This document shows, one piece after another, positions 1 through 8,972 of a stretch of 64,000 bases of DNA. Under the pieces are notes generated by a model. The model did not search any database. It had not been told where the DNA came from and was given only the letters and a program-made list of their open reading frames with translations. Numbering within the stretch: position 1 is the stretch's first letter; every line of letters begins with the position of its first letter. The DNA comes from Marinobacterium profundum (GTDB taxonomy: Bacteria > Pseudomonadota > Gammaproteobacteria > Pseudomonadales > Balneatricaceae), in assembly GCF_001528745.1 (NCBI RefSeq), contig NZ_BCNS01000124.1, positions 1 through 64,000 on the forward strand, given 5' to 3'. The position numbers and the translations under genes were made by a program.

Positions 1-216
1 ATTCTCGGGCAGCCTCCTAGCAGGGATATTGCTGCATAAACAACAAGCGAAATCCTGTTTTCTTTTATAATTCTACTTCTTGGCGCAAATACACTAACCC
101 GGCCGTCCATGACACCTTGTGCGGTTTCGCAGGGTCTATCACTTGCGGTGCCGGTGTTTCCTGCCCTACAGCTCGATCGGGAGTCGAGTTGCAGAGGGCC
201 CGCTAAAACATCCGCC
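1..216. other. Window edge, no gene recognised
   Basis: I see no supported gene, RNA or terminator in this stretch. It lies downstream of the membrane protein gene that ends at 217. Whatever lies to the left of the window is not visible. Confidence 0.4.
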
Positions 217-846
217 TTAGGTGAGAGGGGCTAGCTTTGCCAACTGTCGGTCATGCAGGCCGCTGAGTAACCCCAGGGCACAAATGGCCCCGATCAGCGC
301 CATGAGCATGTCGGACTGGGTATCCCAGATGTACCCCTGTGTGCCCAGGAAAGACTCGGCGGCCTCTGCGCTCAGCAGCGCGACCCACCATTCAATCAGC
401 TCGTAAAAGGCGCTGAATGCGAGGCAAAAACAGACAACCAGAAAGGCGCGCCAGTAGTTGCCATTGACGACATTCAGGCGCAGCAATACCTCCCGGGCAG
501 CTATGGCCGGCACAAACCCCTGGGCGAAATGCCCGACCTTGTCGTAGTTGTTGCGTGAACTGCCGCTCCATTGCGCAATCTGATCGAATAGCGGCACCTC
601 AGCGTATGTATAATGCCCCCCTACCATCAGGATGATGCAATGTAGCAGGATCAGGCCGTAGCACAGCGGCGTGAGGGGGAAGCGATCCCGTGTGGCGGCG
701 AGCAGGGCCAGGGCGACCAGGGCCGGCATGACCTCCAGCCACCAGGTCAGACGATCCTTGGGCCCAATGGCCGACCAGAGCAGCACGGCGCCAAATACCA
801 GCAGCCACAGCAGTGCCGGGGTCTTGCGCTGAGTAACTGTATGCAT
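217..846 (-). CDS. YjdF/DUF2238-like inner-membrane protein
   Basis: A 209-residue hydrophobic protein with about five or six predicted membrane segments. The central part contains the pattern YDKVGHFAQGFVPAIAAREVLLR, followed by FYELIEWW and a DTQSDM motif. These are features I associate with the DUF2238 (YjdF) family of inner-membrane proteins, whose function is not known. The start at 846 was chosen over a longer reading because AAGGAG lies just upstream and the upstream residues look non-coding. It is divergent from the cupin gene with only 43 bp between the start codons, so the two share a promoter region. Family assignment is fairly sure; function is unknown. Confidence 0.8.
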   Translation of the reverse strand: MHTVTQRKTPALLWLLVFGAVLLWSAIGPKDRLTWWLEVMPALVALALLAATRDRFPLTPLCYGLILLHCIILMVGGHYTYAEVPLFDQIAQWSGSSRNNYDKVGHFAQGFVPAIAAREVLLRLNVVNGNYWRAFLVVCFCLAFSAFYELIEWWVALLSAEAAESFLGTQGYIWDTQSDMLMALIGAICALGLLSGLHDRQLAKLAPLT

Positions 847-889
847 AAGCGGCTCCTTGGCAACGAGCTCATAACATGAGGGTGCGAAC

Positions 890-1576
890 ATGATAGCAGT
901 CAATGGTGATATGGCTCGGCGAGTCCATATCCACACAGACGACGAACCCTGGCAGCCAAGCCCGGGGGGCGAAGTACTGCGCAAGCGGCTGCACCTGGTG
1001 GGCACGGCCGAGGGTGGCGAGGTGACATCCCTGGTACGTTATCCAGAGGGTGCAAAATTTCCGCTGCATCCCCATCCCGCTGGGGAGGAAATCCTGGTGC
1101 TGGAGGGCATCTTTACCGACCAGGAAGGCGACTGGCCGGCGGGCAGCTATCTGCTCAGCCCTGAGGGCTATGAGCATGCGCCCTCATCGAAGGAGGGCTG
1201 TCTGCTGTTCGTGAAGTTGCGTCAGTACGCAGGACCCAGACACCATTTTTCGGTCACCACCAAGGCGCGGGACTGGCAGCCGAGGGAATCCGGCGTGGAG
1301 TTCAAGATGCTGTACCAGGAGAAAGATTATGCCGAAACCATGCGACTGGAGCGCTGGAGCCCGAGCATTTCGCTGGCACCGCGTGTCTATCCAGGCGGCG
1401 TTGAAATACTGGTGATCGAAGGCAGCTTTAACGACGAGCAGGGCGACTATCAACGTCACGACTGGCTACGCCTGCCGGCCGGTGCCAAGCATAGCCCGGC
1501 CAGCAAGACCGGCTGCAAGCTGTATATCAAGGAAGCGGGCCTGGCGGCACTCACTTCGGTGCCGACGGCGGATTAA
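890..1576 (+). CDS. ChrR-like double-cupin protein
   Basis: A 228-residue protein made of two cupin repeats. The first repeat carries HPHPAGEEILVLEG, a typical cupin metal-binding motif (two His, one Glu). The second repeat has PRVYPGGVEILVIEG, so its histidines are missing and it probably does not bind metal. The fold resembles the cupin domain of ChrR anti-sigma factors, but the N-terminal zinc-binding anti-sigma domain is absent, so it is a stand-alone cupin and not a complete ChrR. The start at 890 is preceded by GAGGG at a suitable distance. The substrate or partner is unknown. It overlaps no other gene and faces dtd convergently. Confidence 0.75.
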   Translation: MIAVNGDMARRVHIHTDDEPWQPSPGGEVLRKRLHLVGTAEGGEVTSLVRYPEGAKFPLHPHPAGEEILVLEGIFTDQEGDWPAGSYLLSPEGYEHAPSSKEGCLLFVKLRQYAGPRHHFSVTTKARDWQPRESGVEFKMLYQEKDYAETMRLERWSPSISLAPRVYPGGVEILVIEGSFNDEQGDYQRHDWLRLPAGAKHSPASKTGCKLYIKEAGLAALTSVPTAD

Positions 1577-1586
1577 AGCCTCAGGC

Positions 1587-2024
1587 TTAACTTTCCAGCA
1601 AAAAGGTCACGGGGCCATTGTTGGTCAGTGATACCTGCATATCAGCTCCAAAGCGCCCACAGGCCACGTCGGGATGCCGCTCGCTGGCCTGCTGCAGGAA
1701 GTAGTCATATAGCTGCTCGCCACGCTCAGGGCTGGCTCCTGATGAAAAACCGGGGCGCAGCCCCTTGCGGGTGTCTGCCACCAGAGTGAACTGGGATACG
1801 ACCAGCAGGCCACCCCCGGATTGAGGCAGATTGAGGTTCATCTTGCCCTCCGCATCGCTGAAAATGCGATACCCCAATACCTTGCTCAGCAACTTGTCGG
1901 CCGCAGCCTGATCATCGTTGCGCTCGACACCCAGCAGTACCAGCATGCCCGCGCCAATTCGCCCAGTGCATTCCTCGCCCACCATCACCTGGGCCTGACT
2001 GACCCGCTGTATCAAAGCTTTCAT
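1587..2024 (-). CDS. dtd: D-aminoacyl-tRNA deacylase
   Basis: A 145-residue protein of the usual Dtd length. It hydrolyses D-amino acids (and glycine mischarged on tRNA-Ala) from tRNA, a cytoplasmic proofreading role. The two hallmark active-site motifs are present: SQFTL at residues 77-81 and NNGPVT at 135-140. The protein starts [13 protein letters not shown], as is typical of the family. It lies downstream of proline iminopeptidase on the same strand, 113 bp away, with a short tandem repeat between them. The assignment is secure. Confidence 0.95.
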   Translation of the reverse strand: MKALIQRVSQAQVMVGEECTGRIGAGMLVLLGVERNDDQAAADKLLSKVLGYRIFSDAEGKMNLNLPQSGGGLLVVSQFTLVADTRKGLRPGFSSGASPERGEQLYDYFLQQASERHPDVACGRFGADMQVSLTNNGPVTFLLES

Positions 2025-2093
2025 CGCTGACTTTCCGTAACAATGCGAAAAAAGCTGATGCTAACACGGTTACAACTGACCGGCTGGCTTCAT

Positions 2094-2135
2094 ACTCGCA
2101 CCTCGCACCTCGCACCTCGCACCTCGCACCTCGCA
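2094..2135. repeat. Tandem 7-bp repeat (CCTCGCA)n
   Basis: Five perfect head-to-tail copies of CCTCGCA at 2101-2135 are preceded by one imperfect copy. The array sits between the stop codon of the iminopeptidase gene (2138-2140) and dtd, so it lies outside coding sequence. A seven-base unit in this position could change copy number by slippage. No function is evident. Confidence 0.9.
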
Positions 2136-2137
2136 CT

Positions 2138-3088
2138 TCAGGCCGGGCTAAGAGCGAAGTCGTCCGTGGCTTCCACCAGGTTGCTGATGATGCCAGGCTC
2201 GAACGCCGAGTGACCGGCGTCGCGCACCAGGTGCAATTCGGCCTGGGGCAGGGCCTGGTGCAAGGCATGGGCCTGCTCCGGCGGGCAGACGACATCGTAG
2301 CGTCCCTGCACAATGACGGTAGGAATGTCGCGGATGATATGGGCATCCCGCAGAATCTGGTTGGGTTCGAGGAACGCCTGGTTGACGAAGTAATGTGCCT
2401 CGATGCGGGCCATGGCCAGGGCGACGTGTGAATCAGCAAAGTGATCTACAACCTGGCTGTTGGGGTCCAGCGTCGAGCAACGACCCTCCCAGAGTGACCA
2501 GGCCTTGGCGGCGGACATGCGGCCAATTTCGTTGTCGGCGGTCAGACGACGGTGGTAGGCGCTTAGCATATCGCCGCGTTCTGCCGGCGGAATCGGCTGC
2601 TCGAACTGTGCCCAGTAGTCCGGGAACAAGGCATTGGCACCGCGCTGGTAAAACCACTGCAGATCCTGATCGCGGCACAGAAAAATGCCGCGCAGTATCA
2701 GGCCGCAGACCCGCTCCGGATGGGTTTGGGCATACACCAGACTCAGGGTAGAACCCCAGGAACCGCCAAACAGCAGCCAGCGATCTATGCCCAGCAGTGT
2801 GCGAATGCGCTCGATGTCGGCCACCAGGTGTGAGGTGGTGTTGTCCACCAGGGAGGCGTGGGGCTTGGAACGGCCACAACCGCGCTGATCGAACAGAATG
2901 ATGCGATATTTGGTGGGATCAAAGAAACGCCGATGAGCCGCACCGCTGCCGCCCCCCGGGCCACCATGCACGAACAGCACCGGTATGCCCTGGGGGCTGC
3001 CGCTTTCTTCCACATAGAGGTTGTGGATATCGTCGACCTGCAAACGGTGTTCTGCGTAGGGTGGAAAGTCGGGATACAGGGTGCGCAT
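2138..3088 (-). CDS. pip: Proline iminopeptidase
   Basis: A 316-residue alpha/beta-hydrolase of peptidase family S33 that removes N-terminal proline from peptides in the cytoplasm. The oxyanion region HGGPGGGSG is at residues 41-49. The nucleophile elbow GGSWGS places the catalytic serine at about residue 110. GRYDVVCP gives Asp265 and DAGHSAFEP gives His293, completing the triad. The N-terminus (MRTLYPDFPPYAEHRL) and length match bacterial Pip enzymes. It lies between the SDR gene upstream and dtd downstream on the same strand. Confidence 0.95.
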   Translation of the reverse strand: MRTLYPDFPPYAEHRLQVDDIHNLYVEESGSPQGIPVLFVHGGPGGGSGAAHRRFFDPTKYRIILFDQRGCGRSKPHASLVDNTTSHLVADIERIRTLLGIDRWLLFGGSWGSTLSLVYAQTHPERVCGLILRGIFLCRDQDLQWFYQRGANALFPDYWAQFEQPIPPAERGDMLSAYHRRLTADNEIGRMSAAKAWSLWEGRCSTLDPNSQVVDHFADSHVALAMARIEAHYFVNQAFLEPNQILRDAHIIRDIPTVIVQGRYDVVCPPEQAHALHQALPQAELHLVRDAGHSAFEPGIISNLVEATDDFALSPA

Positions 3089-3193
3089 GACCTAGCCTTT
3101 CATGGTGAGTGGGACAATGCTGTCGCTCAAGTATAAGACCGGTCCGCAGGCTGTAAAGAATCCCTTTGTATGTTCAGTGCCGGATTTGTGTAT

Positions 3194-3964
3194 TCAGACG
3201 AGGCCACCGTCAACAATATAGGTCTGGGCGGTGATCATTTTGCTGTCGTCGGCGGCGAGAAAAAGCACCATGCGAGATACATCATCAGCCTCGAGTTTTT
3301 GATGCAGGCTTTGGTTGGCCAGTACTTCCTGCTCGAGTTTGGCATCCCACCAGAGATCCTTCTGGCGTGGTGTGATGACCCAGCCTGGCAGCACGGTATT
3401 GACCCTTATGTTCGAATGCCCCAAGTCGCGGGAAAGGGTTCGGGTCAGGCCTATAGTGCCGGCCTTGGCGGTGGCGTAGGGGGATATGTTGGCCGAGCGA
3501 CGCATAAAGCTTGGTGAACTGAAGTTGATAATTGAGCCGCCGCCGCTGGCGGCCATGTCGTCGTGAACCGCCTGGCAGGCAAAGAATACATGGCGCAAAT
3601 TCACCGCCTGCATGGCATCCCAGGCGGCAACGTCTATGTCCTTGAAGGCGTAGCGGGTATCCCGTGCGGCATTGTTGACCAGCACGCGAATAGGGCCCAG
3701 GGTTTCACTGGCCGTCGCGATTGCCTGTTGCAGTGCGGCTATGTCAGTAAGATCGCAGGCGATAAACAGCGGATCCCAGCTGCCCGTGCCGGCAAGCCTA
3801 GTACAGAGTTCCTTCGCGGCCGCCTGATCGATATCGACAAAGCAGACTTTGGATCCCTGGGCGACAAAATGCTCCACCATGGACGCGCCTATGCCTGTGG
3901 CACCGCCGGTGATAAAGACAGTCCGGTCTTTCAGGCTGGGATAGCGGCTGTATTCAGTGCTCAT
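3194..3964 (-). CDS. SDR sugar 1-dehydrogenase (XylB-like)
   Basis: A 256-residue classical short-chain dehydrogenase. The cofactor motif TGGATGIG is at 19-26, NNAA at 97-100, and the catalytic Tyr163-x3-Lys167 is present with serines at 149-150. From memory, the N-terminus (YPSLKDRTVFITGG), the INFSSPSF segment and the end (LFLAADDSKMITAQTYIVDGG) resemble Caulobacter D-xylose 1-dehydrogenase XylB. That family oxidises sugar hemiacetals to lactones. It is the last gene of the iolG operon, 71 bp after the aldolase gene. Either a pentose or 5-deoxyglucuronate would suit the context; the substrate is inferred, not shown. Confidence 0.8.
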   Translation of the reverse strand: MSTEYSRYPSLKDRTVFITGGATGIGASMVEHFVAQGSKVCFVDIDQAAAKELCTRLAGTGSWDPLFIACDLTDIAALQQAIATASETLGPIRVLVNNAARDTRYAFKDIDVAAWDAMQAVNLRHVFFACQAVHDDMAASGGGSIINFSSPSFMRRSANISPYATAKAGTIGLTRTLSRDLGHSNIRVNTVLPGWVITPRQKDLWWDAKLEQEVLANQSLHQKLEADDVSRMVLFLAADDSKMITAQTYIVDGGLV

Positions 3965-4035
3965 ATCGGGTCTCCGGATCGATCTTGTCTATCGGGCTGC
4001 ACGTCAGAAACGATTGGCTGCGCGTGCTGCGGCGG

Positions 4036-4821
4036 TTAATAAACGGCAGGGGCGTCGTTGCCCGCCGGATTAAAGTGTTTGAGGATCTGCTTGGAGCCCG
4101 ACGCCAGCATGCGCACATCGGATCCGATGGTGACAAACTGGAATCCCTTGTCGATCATCTGTTGCGCGTATTCGGGCGTACCGTTGTGGATACCGGCGAT
4201 CAAACCATGGGCCTTGGCGCGTGCCAGGATATGATCGATGGCATCTACCACGGCGGGCTCTGTCGGATCAAATTGTGGTTTGTAGCCCAGGGCGCTGGAC
4301 AGGTCTGCCGGGCCTATATAAACCGCATCCAGGCCCTCGACAGACAGAATATCGTCCAGGTTTTCCAGCGCCTCCCGGGTTTCGATCATCGCGAAGCGCA
4401 CTATGGTGTCGTTGGCCTGTGCAGGGTAGTCGGCACCGCCATAGAGAAAGGCCCGGATAGGTCCGTAACTGCGCGTGCCCTGGGGCGGATAACTAGTCGC
4501 ACTAACCAGTAGTTCGGCATCGGCCCGGTTGTTGATCATCGGGCAGATAACGGCATAGGCACCGGCATCGAGGGTTTTCATCAGGAAGCCCGGATCCAGC
4601 CAGGGCACACGCACAATGGGTACCGTCTGGGTGGTCGATATGGCCGTGAGCATCTGCAGGGCGCTCTGGTAGTCGATAACGCCGTGCTGCATATCGATGG
4701 TCAGACTGTCCCAGCCCTGATGCGCCATGGTTTCAGCGGCAAAACTGCTGGGCAATGACAGCCAGCTGTTGATGACGCAGCCACCGGACTGCCAGATGGT
4801 TCTGAGTTGGTTTGCACGCAT
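4036..4821 (-). CDS. HpcH/HpaI-family 2-keto-3-deoxy acid aldolase
   Basis: A 261-residue class II pyruvate aldolase. Family motifs are present: DMQHG at 43-47 (catalytic His46), RVPW with Arg71, MIET with metal-ligand Glu147, and GPADLS with Asp173. Enzymes of this family cleave 2-keto-3-deoxy-sugar acids or 4-hydroxy-2-oxo diacids to pyruvate plus an aldehyde. Its place behind a lactonase and a sugar-acid dehydratase suggests it performs the final cleavage of that route. A 162-bp inverted-repeat element separates it from the lactonase gene, so its transcription may be partly uncoupled. The exact substrate cannot be read from sequence. Confidence 0.85.
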   Translation of the reverse strand: MRANQLRTIWQSGGCVINSWLSLPSSFAAETMAHQGWDSLTIDMQHGVIDYQSALQMLTAISTTQTVPIVRVPWLDPGFLMKTLDAGAYAVICPMINNRADAELLVSATSYPPQGTRSYGPIRAFLYGGADYPAQANDTIVRFAMIETREALENLDDILSVEGLDAVYIGPADLSSALGYKPQFDPTEPAVVDAIDHILARAKAHGLIAGIHNGTPEYAQQMIDKGFQFVTIGSDVRMLASGSKQILKHFNPAGNDAPAVY

Positions 4822-4843
4822 GAAACCTCTCCTTTTGGTGGAT

Positions 4844-5005
4844 TAGTGTACTGTTGCACCCTATATGAAGCTTATAACGGCCCCTTTTTCCGCCATCCTG
4901 TGTTGTGCGTTGTCGCCATAACCCCACTATGACTCCGCCTCACGCCTTGTCTGGCGAAAAAATGATCGCGTTCTAAAGCACCACCAAGAATGCAACAGCA
5001 CACTA
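4844..5005. mobile_element. MITE-like inverted-repeat element, copy 1
   Basis: A 162-bp element bounded by TAGTGTACTGTTGCA (4844-4858) and its inverted copy with one mismatch (4991-5005). The right end supplies the TAG stop codon of the lactonase gene. It encodes nothing. Internal segments (GCTTATA near the left end; CATA-NNN-CCCACTATG near 4917) recur in the longer element at 44971-45241, so the two are one family. It sits inside the iolG operon between the lactonase and aldolase genes. Confidence 0.75.
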
Positions 5006-5887
5006 GCCGCCACCGAATTTTGCGATGGGAACGCCTGGCACATCGACCTCCAGGGCGAAGACGCCCCCCGCCTGTGGATAGTCTTGCAGCGTCTGTGGCT
5101 GCAGACCGGTGCTTAACGAGGTGAGATAGAGGGTTTTCATGTCCGGCCCGCCGAAGCAGGGCATGGTCGGGGTCGGGCAAGGAACGGCCACCTGCCGGTC
5201 GAGCCTGCCATCAGGGGACCAGCGATTCAGTACCCCGGCAAAGACCCCGGCGCTCCAGTAATAGCCCTCCATATCGGTCGCGCCGCCATCGGGCATGCCA
5301 TGTACGGCGCTGTCGGTTCGCACCAGTTCCCGCTTGTGGCTGAGGCAGCCATCCAGCAGGTTATAGTCCCAGGCCCAAATTGTGTGCGTGCGGGTGTCAG
5401 CGTGATAGAGGGTTCGGCCGTCTGGGCTCCATGCCAGTCCATTGGAAACGATCAGTTCATCCAGCACCTTGCGGCTGCTGCCATCGGGATCCAGCCGATA
5501 GAGCGCGCCAATGGGGCGGCTTTTTTGCTGCTCATCCATGGTGCCAACAAAGAAGCGCCCGTCCGGCGATACCTTGCCATCGTTGAAGCGGGTCTGGGCA
5601 TTGGGCTCTCCCGCAGGCACATTGATCAGGCGCAGTGTCTGACCTTCAAAGTCAAAGTGATAGAGCCCGGAGCGCAGCGCCACCACTGCGCCACCCTGTT
5701 CACAGAGGCCGAAGGACCCCAGGGTTTCCGGCATCGGCCAGTGACGGCAAGCGCCACTGGCCGGCGTAAAACTGTGAATGGCGGGCGCCAGCAAGTCCGC
5801 CCAATACAGGGTTTGTGACTGGGCACACCAGACCGGAGATTCCCCCAGCTGTGCCTTGGCATCCAGTACGCAGGTGATAGCGCTCAT
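5003..5887 (-). CDS. SMP-30/gluconolactonase-family sugar lactonase
   Basis: A 294-residue six-bladed propeller lactonase. Metal-site residues are visible: Glu16 (LGESPVW), Asn102-Asp103 (RFNDGK), Asn149 (VSNGLAWSPDG) and Asp200 (HGMPDGGATD). The family hydrolyses aldono-lactones to open-chain acids in the cytoplasm. The start at 5887 was chosen because it lies 10 bp after the dehydratase stop codon and begins the family's usual N-terminus. The protein ends FGGG, and its TAG stop belongs to the inserted element at 4844-5005, so the last residues may have been altered by the insertion. Substrate inferred from context: the lactone made by the SDR. Confidence 0.88.
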   Translation of the reverse strand: MSAITCVLDAKAQLGESPVWCAQSQTLYWADLLAPAIHSFTPASGACRHWPMPETLGSFGLCEQGGAVVALRSGLYHFDFEGQTLRLINVPAGEPNAQTRFNDGKVSPDGRFFVGTMDEQQKSRPIGALYRLDPDGSSRKVLDELIVSNGLAWSPDGRTLYHADTRTHTIWAWDYNLLDGCLSHKRELVRTDSAVHGMPDGGATDMEGYYWSAGVFAGVLNRWSPDGRLDRQVAVPCPTPTMPCFGGPDMKTLYLTSLSTGLQPQTLQDYPQAGGVFALEVDVPGVPIAKFGGG

Positions 5888-5897
5888 GGCTGATTCC

Positions 5898-7634
5898 TCA
5901 GTAGATATCCGGCTCCGGCGTCGAGCCGGGGGCACCCTTCATAAAGTCGAAATCACAGCCCTGATCCGCCTGAGTGACATGGGCACGGTAAAGCGAGGCG
6001 TAGCCATGGGTATGGCGTGGGGTCGGCGCTTTCCAGGCACTGCGCCGGCGCTCCAGCTCCGCAGGATCCACCATCAGATCGAGGCGGCGCTCGCTCACAT
6101 CGACTTCAATAATGTCGCCGGTCTGTACCAGCGCCAGGGGTCCACCCACTGCGGCTTCGGGTGATACATGCAAAATGCAGGCGCCATAGCTGGTGCCGCT
6201 CATGCGTGAATCAGAGATACGCACCATGTCGCGCACACCCTGTTCTAGCAGTTTTTTCGGTATCGGCAGCATGCCCCATTCGGGCATGCCGGGGCCGCCG
6301 ACGGGGCCGCCGTTTTTCATCACCAGCACGGTATCGGCGGTTACATCGAGATCGTCGTCATCAATATGGGCCTTAAGCTCGGCGATGCTTTCAAACACCA
6401 GCGCCGGGCCGCTGTGCTTTAACAGCCGTGGATCAGCCGCAGTCGGCTTGATGATGGCGCCGCCGGGGGCCAGGGTGCCGCGCAGCACCGCAGTGCCACC
6501 GGCTTCCTGCACAGGGTTATCCAGCGAGCGAATAACTTCCGGGCGCCAGACTTCGGCATCCTTGATATTGTCATTCAGGGTGCTGCCATTCACGGTCATG
6601 ACGTTCAGGTGCAAGCGTGATTTCAGCTGTGCCATCAGGGCAGGCAGACCGCCAGCATAGTAGAAATCTTCCATCAGATACTCGCCGGAAGGCTGGATGC
6701 ATGCCAGCAGCGGAACACCGGCGGCGATGCGATCGAAGTGCTCCAGATCCAGCGGAACGCCGACACGCTTGGCCAGTGCAATCAGGTGGATGATGGCGTT
6801 GGTTGAGCCACCAATGGCCATATCGACGGCAATGGCGTTATCAAATGCCTCGGCGGTCAGGATGTCGGTGGGCTTAAGGTCTTCCCATACCATCTCCACG
6901 GCCCGGGCGCCGCTGGCGTAGCACATGCGGTTGTGGTTCGAGTCGACGGCCGGAATACAGGAGGCTCCTGGCAGACACATGCCCAGAGCCTCGGCGATGG
7001 ACATCAGGGTGGCGGCGGTTCCCATGGTCATGCAGGTACCGGGGGAGCGGGCAATACCGTCTTCAATGCCGGACCAGGTTTCATCGCTGACATTGCCGAT
7101 GCGGCGCTCATCCCAATATTTCCAGACATCGGTACCGCTGCCCAGGGTTTTGCCACGCCAGTTGCCACGCAGCATGGGCCCGGCCGGGACATAGATTGTC
7201 GGCAGGTTCATCGAAGAGGCGCCCATCAGCACGCCGGGCGTTGTCTTGTCACAGCCGCCCATGACCACGGCGCCGTCTATGGGATAGCTGCGCAGGGTTT
7301 CCTCGACCTCCATGGCAAGCAGGTTTCGGTACATCATGGCGCTGGGTTTCATCAGCTGCTCGCCGAGCGACAGCGCGGGAAGCTCAACGGGAAAGCCGCC
7401 GGCCGCGGTGATGCCGCGCTTGATGTCCTTGATGCGCTCGGGGAAATGCGAGTGGCAGGTATTGAGGTCGTTCCAGGTATTGACGATACCGATAATCGGA
7501 CGCCCGACAAATTCCTCGCTCCAGTACCCCATTTGCTTGGCGCGGGAACGGTGGCCAAAGGAGCGCAGGTCGTCAGGAGCAAACCAGCGGTTGCTGCGCA
7601 GATCTTCCGGCTTTTTTTTATGTGTATTAGTCAT
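5898..7634 (-). CDS. IlvD/Edd-family sugar-acid dehydratase (arabinonate dehydratase-like)
   Basis: A 578-residue dehydratase. Three cysteines that ligate the [2Fe-2S] cluster in pentonate dehydratases are seen at 60, 128 (GGCDKTTPG, with Mg-binding Lys next to it) and 201 (GTCMTMGTA). The late serine motif SRMSGTSYG is present. From memory, the overall pattern and Cys positions match Rhizobium L-arabinonate dehydratase more closely than dihydroxy-acid dehydratase IlvD. The reaction is 2,3-dehydration of an aldonate to a 2-keto-3-deoxy acid. It lies 13 bp after the Gfo/Idh gene and 10 bp before the lactonase, so all are co-transcribed. Substrate options are an aldopentonate or 5-deoxyglucarate. 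Confidence 0.88.
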   Translation of the reverse strand: MTNTHKKKPEDLRSNRWFAPDDLRSFGHRSRAKQMGYWSEEFVGRPIIGIVNTWNDLNTCHSHFPERIKDIKRGITAAGGFPVELPALSLGEQLMKPSAMMYRNLLAMEVEETLRSYPIDGAVVMGGCDKTTPGVLMGASSMNLPTIYVPAGPMLRGNWRGKTLGSGTDVWKYWDERRIGNVSDETWSGIEDGIARSPGTCMTMGTAATLMSIAEALGMCLPGASCIPAVDSNHNRMCYASGARAVEMVWEDLKPTDILTAEAFDNAIAVDMAIGGSTNAIIHLIALAKRVGVPLDLEHFDRIAAGVPLLACIQPSGEYLMEDFYYAGGLPALMAQLKSRLHLNVMTVNGSTLNDNIKDAEVWRPEVIRSLDNPVQEAGGTAVLRGTLAPGGAIIKPTAADPRLLKHSGPALVFESIAELKAHIDDDDLDVTADTVLVMKNGGPVGGPGMPEWGMLPIPKKLLEQGVRDMVRISDSRMSGTSYGACILHVSPEAAVGGPLALVQTGDIIEVDVSERRLDLMVDPAELERRRSAWKAPTPRHTHGYASLYRAHVTQADQGCDFDFMKGAPGSTPEPDIY

Positions 7635-7647
7635 GGCTTTACCTTGT

Positions 7648-8853
7648 TTATCGGTGATCTGTCACAGTTGTACCGGTTTGCAGGTCCGGGCCGCAGGGCT
7701 CCCAGCTACCGCCATTTTCGCTGGAGCGCAGGGCCGCCTGTACAAAGCGCACGCCGCTGGCGCCGTCCTGCACATTGGGGTACCAGAGCGACAGAGGCTC
7801 AGGTGCGCAGCCGGTCTCGGTGGCGACTATGGCTTCGGCGAGATCGGAGTACAGATTGGCAAAGGCTTCGCGATAGCCTTCCGGATGGCCGATGGCTATG
7901 CGCGTGACACGATTCGCCGCCTCGCTCAGACCCGGTCCACCCTTGGTAAAGGTGGCCACAGGCGCATCCAGGCGGCGATAGATAAGCTCATTGGGCTGTT
8001 CCTGATGCCATTCGAGCCCACCCTTGCTGCCGAATATGCGCAGGTAAAGGCCGTGGGTGGCACCGGCTGCCGCCTGTGTTATCCACAGCATGCCGCGGGC
8101 GTTGTTGGCGTAGCGCAGCTGAATGCCGGCGTAATCATGGGCTTCGCGCCCTGGCACAACCGTGGTCACATCCGCATTGATCTGCGCGGGCTCCATGCCG
8201 CTGACATAGGACGCCAGGTGGTAGGAGTGGGTCGCAATATCACCCAGGATGAGAGAGGGGCCGGCGATGGTCGGGTCCATGTGCCAGTTCTGTCCCCGCT
8301 GTTCGGACTCGGTCAGCTCGGCGAGGTGGCCCTGAACATATTCACACTGAACCATGCGAATCTCGCCCAGTTCACCGGCCTCAACCATGGCGCGAGCCTG
8401 CCGTACCATGGGGTAACCCGTATAGCCGTAGGCAACGCAGAACTGGCGATCCGAGGCTTGAACCCGATTGACCAGATCCTGGGCTTCGTCCAGATCGTTG
8501 GTCAGGGGTTTTTCACACATAACGTGAAAACCGGCTTCAAGCGCCAGGCAGGAGAGTCTGTAGTGGCTGTTGTTCGGCGTCATGATGGCGACGAGGTCCA
8601 TACCGTCGGCGCGATCCGCTTCTGCCGCGAACATTTCCTCAGCGCTGCTGTAGGCGCGAGAAATACCCAGCTCTTTGGCTGCCGACAGGGAACGCTCAGG
8701 GTCGGATGACAGCACACCGGCGACCACTTCATACATTTCTTCAAGTACGGCTGCGCCGCGATGTACGCTGCCGATAAAGGAGCCTGGGCCGCCGCCAATA
8801 ACACCCAGGCGCAGGCGGCGTCCGAGTTTCTTCATGACTGGGTTGCTGGTCAT
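7648..8853 (-). CDS. Gfo/Idh/MocA-family oxidoreductase
   Basis: A 401-residue NAD(P)-dependent oxidoreductase. The Rossmann motif GVIGGGPGSFIGSVHR is at 17-32, CEKP at 113-116, and a GDIATHSYH segment holds the likely catalytic His. Compared with iolG it is longer and has the extended glycine loop with SVHR. It closely parallels the gene at 18484 in motif spacing, so the two look like paralogues. Likely substrates are inositol isomers or keto-inositols (scyllo- or chiro-inositol dehydrogenase type). It is second in the operon, 119 bp after iolG. The precise substrate is unknown. Confidence 0.85.
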   Translation of the reverse strand: MTSNPVMKKLGRRLRLGVIGGGPGSFIGSVHRGAAVLEEMYEVVAGVLSSDPERSLSAAKELGISRAYSSAEEMFAAEADRADGMDLVAIMTPNNSHYRLSCLALEAGFHVMCEKPLTNDLDEAQDLVNRVQASDRQFCVAYGYTGYPMVRQARAMVEAGELGEIRMVQCEYVQGHLAELTESEQRGQNWHMDPTIAGPSLILGDIATHSYHLASYVSGMEPAQINADVTTVVPGREAHDYAGIQLRYANNARGMLWITQAAAGATHGLYLRIFGSKGGLEWHQEQPNELIYRRLDAPVATFTKGGPGLSEAANRVTRIAIGHPEGYREAFANLYSDLAEAIVATETGCAPEPLSLWYPNVQDGASGVRFVQAALRSSENGGSWEPCGPDLQTGTTVTDHR

Positions 8854-8972
8854 CTAGGTTTCTCCTGTGGCGTTTGAGGCCGCAGCGTTCAAATGAATAG
8901 GGGTCAGCACGCCTGGGCTTTGCCTCAGTTGCGCGACCCTGTCTGTTCGGGTTCGCACTGCTGTGGCTGGCG

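Noticed and set aside
2094-2135. Repeat array considered as a CRISPR
   Set aside because: The unit is only 7 bp with no spacers; the same applies to the array at 33812. There are no cas genes in the window.
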